Below are positions 12,899 to 13,200 of a stretch of DNA of 13,200 nucleotides, in pieces. The translations under genes and the position numbers were made by a program. This DNA comes from JAGLTN01 sp023135255 (lineage in GTDB: Bacteria; Planctomycetota; Phycisphaerae; Sedimentisphaerales; Anaerobacaceae): positions 1-13,200 of the forward strand of contig DAOWCP010000069.1 of assembly GCA_030639495.1 (NCBI GenBank), read 5' to 3'. A model generated the notes under the pieces. That model was given only the letters and a program-made list of their open reading frames with translations. It did no database searches and was not told where the DNA came from. The stretch's first letter is position 1; each line of letters begins with the position of its first letter.

Positions 12899-13200
12899 GT
12901 TCGTCAGGGGATGCCGGGGGGACATTTGTGGCTTGTGAGGTCCAACTCGCTTACGCTTGGGGCTCGGAATGGGGTTGCGGAGGTGTTTTTTGGGAAAGTG
13001 GATTTTTAAAGAAAAATTCTTGACAAACGAGGTTTTGGAGGGTACGGTGCTCTGCGTGAGATTGGTTTAGTTGCAGAGTATAGTGGGAAGTGGTGATGAA
13101 GGCCTCATTTCTACGCTGTTTTCCGCACAAATACCTTGGTGTTGTAATTTTGAAGGTATAATTAACTAAGTTTATATATTTTAAGTCGCTTATCACAGCC
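12899..13200 (+). other. Intergenic stretch at the right edge, no gene
   Basis: I see no credible coding region on either strand. It holds a short inverted repeat (CCAACTCGCTTACGCTTGG, about 12943-12961) and the promoter-like element at 13001-13048. A TATAAT at 13157-13162 has no good -35 partner (CTTGGT at 13135 is the nearest). The gene served by the promoter would lie beyond the window. Confidence 0.5.
13001..13048 (+). promoter_or_regulatory. Second copy of the promoter upstream region
   Basis: The 26 nt at 13001-13026 match 8178-8203 at 24 positions, ending in TTGACA (13020-13025) plus A. With a 17-nt spacer the -10 would be TACGGT (13043-13048), only three consensus matches. It is therefore weaker than the first copy, or needs an activator. 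As at 8134-8225, it follows a copy of the shared terminator, here 120 nt downstream. Confidence 0.5.

Noticed and set aside
12951..13196. Antisense frame of 81 codons at the right edge
   Set aside because: It has no ribosome binding site, low-complexity polar composition, and overlaps the promoter-like element on the other strand.

Overview
The window looks like part of a planctomycete chromosome, probably Phycisphaerae-like. The best evidence is the large GLUG-repeat protein at 8325-10943: its C-terminus (VDFEEFALLMQYW, then CENVDWYVDGQIDMKDL) is the degenerate dockerin-like ending common on secreted proteins of that class. No rRNA, tRNA or housekeeping gene is present, so the assignment is an inference.

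Region 1 (1-8104) is the right part of a phage or prophage structural module, all on the + strand. It holds the C-terminal two thirds of an SU10/DUF5309-type major capsid protein, a head-tail adaptor-like protein, a small tail-associated protein, a run of fibre, adhesin and Fn3-like proteins, a 606-residue hub/baseplate-like protein, a one-pass membrane coiled-coil protein and a lipoprotein. A strong terminator closes the run. No integrase, endolysin, sheath or tape measure lies inside the window. Three intergenic gaps in this operon (1403-1521, 1894-1996, 2771-2853) carry copies of one repeated element with conserved small hairpins. I do not recognise this element, and it is the most novel-looking signal here.

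Region 2 (8134-11024) is a self-contained unit: terminator, consensus-like promoter (TTGACA, 17 nt, TAAAAT), one 872-residue exported GLUG/dockerin protein, and a second nearly identical terminator. It may be host chromosome or cargo beside the phage genes.

Region 3 (11025-12800) differs in composition, being less G/T-skewed. It starts with the C-terminal scrap of an Fn3-domain gene, followed by two small lipoprotein genes: a HEAT-repeat protein and an NTF2-like candidate. Each is followed directly by an imperfect long hairpin resembling an integron attC site. The second of these starts with a perfect RYYYAAC box (GCCTAAC). I read this as a small cassette array without integrase, or its decayed remains.

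Region 4 (12800-13200) has no gene. It holds a decayed third copy of the terminator and a second copy of the promoter upstream region, pointing to a gene beyond the right edge.

All genes are on the + strand. The many long antisense open frames are by-products of the strong G/T bias of the + strand in regions 1 and 2.
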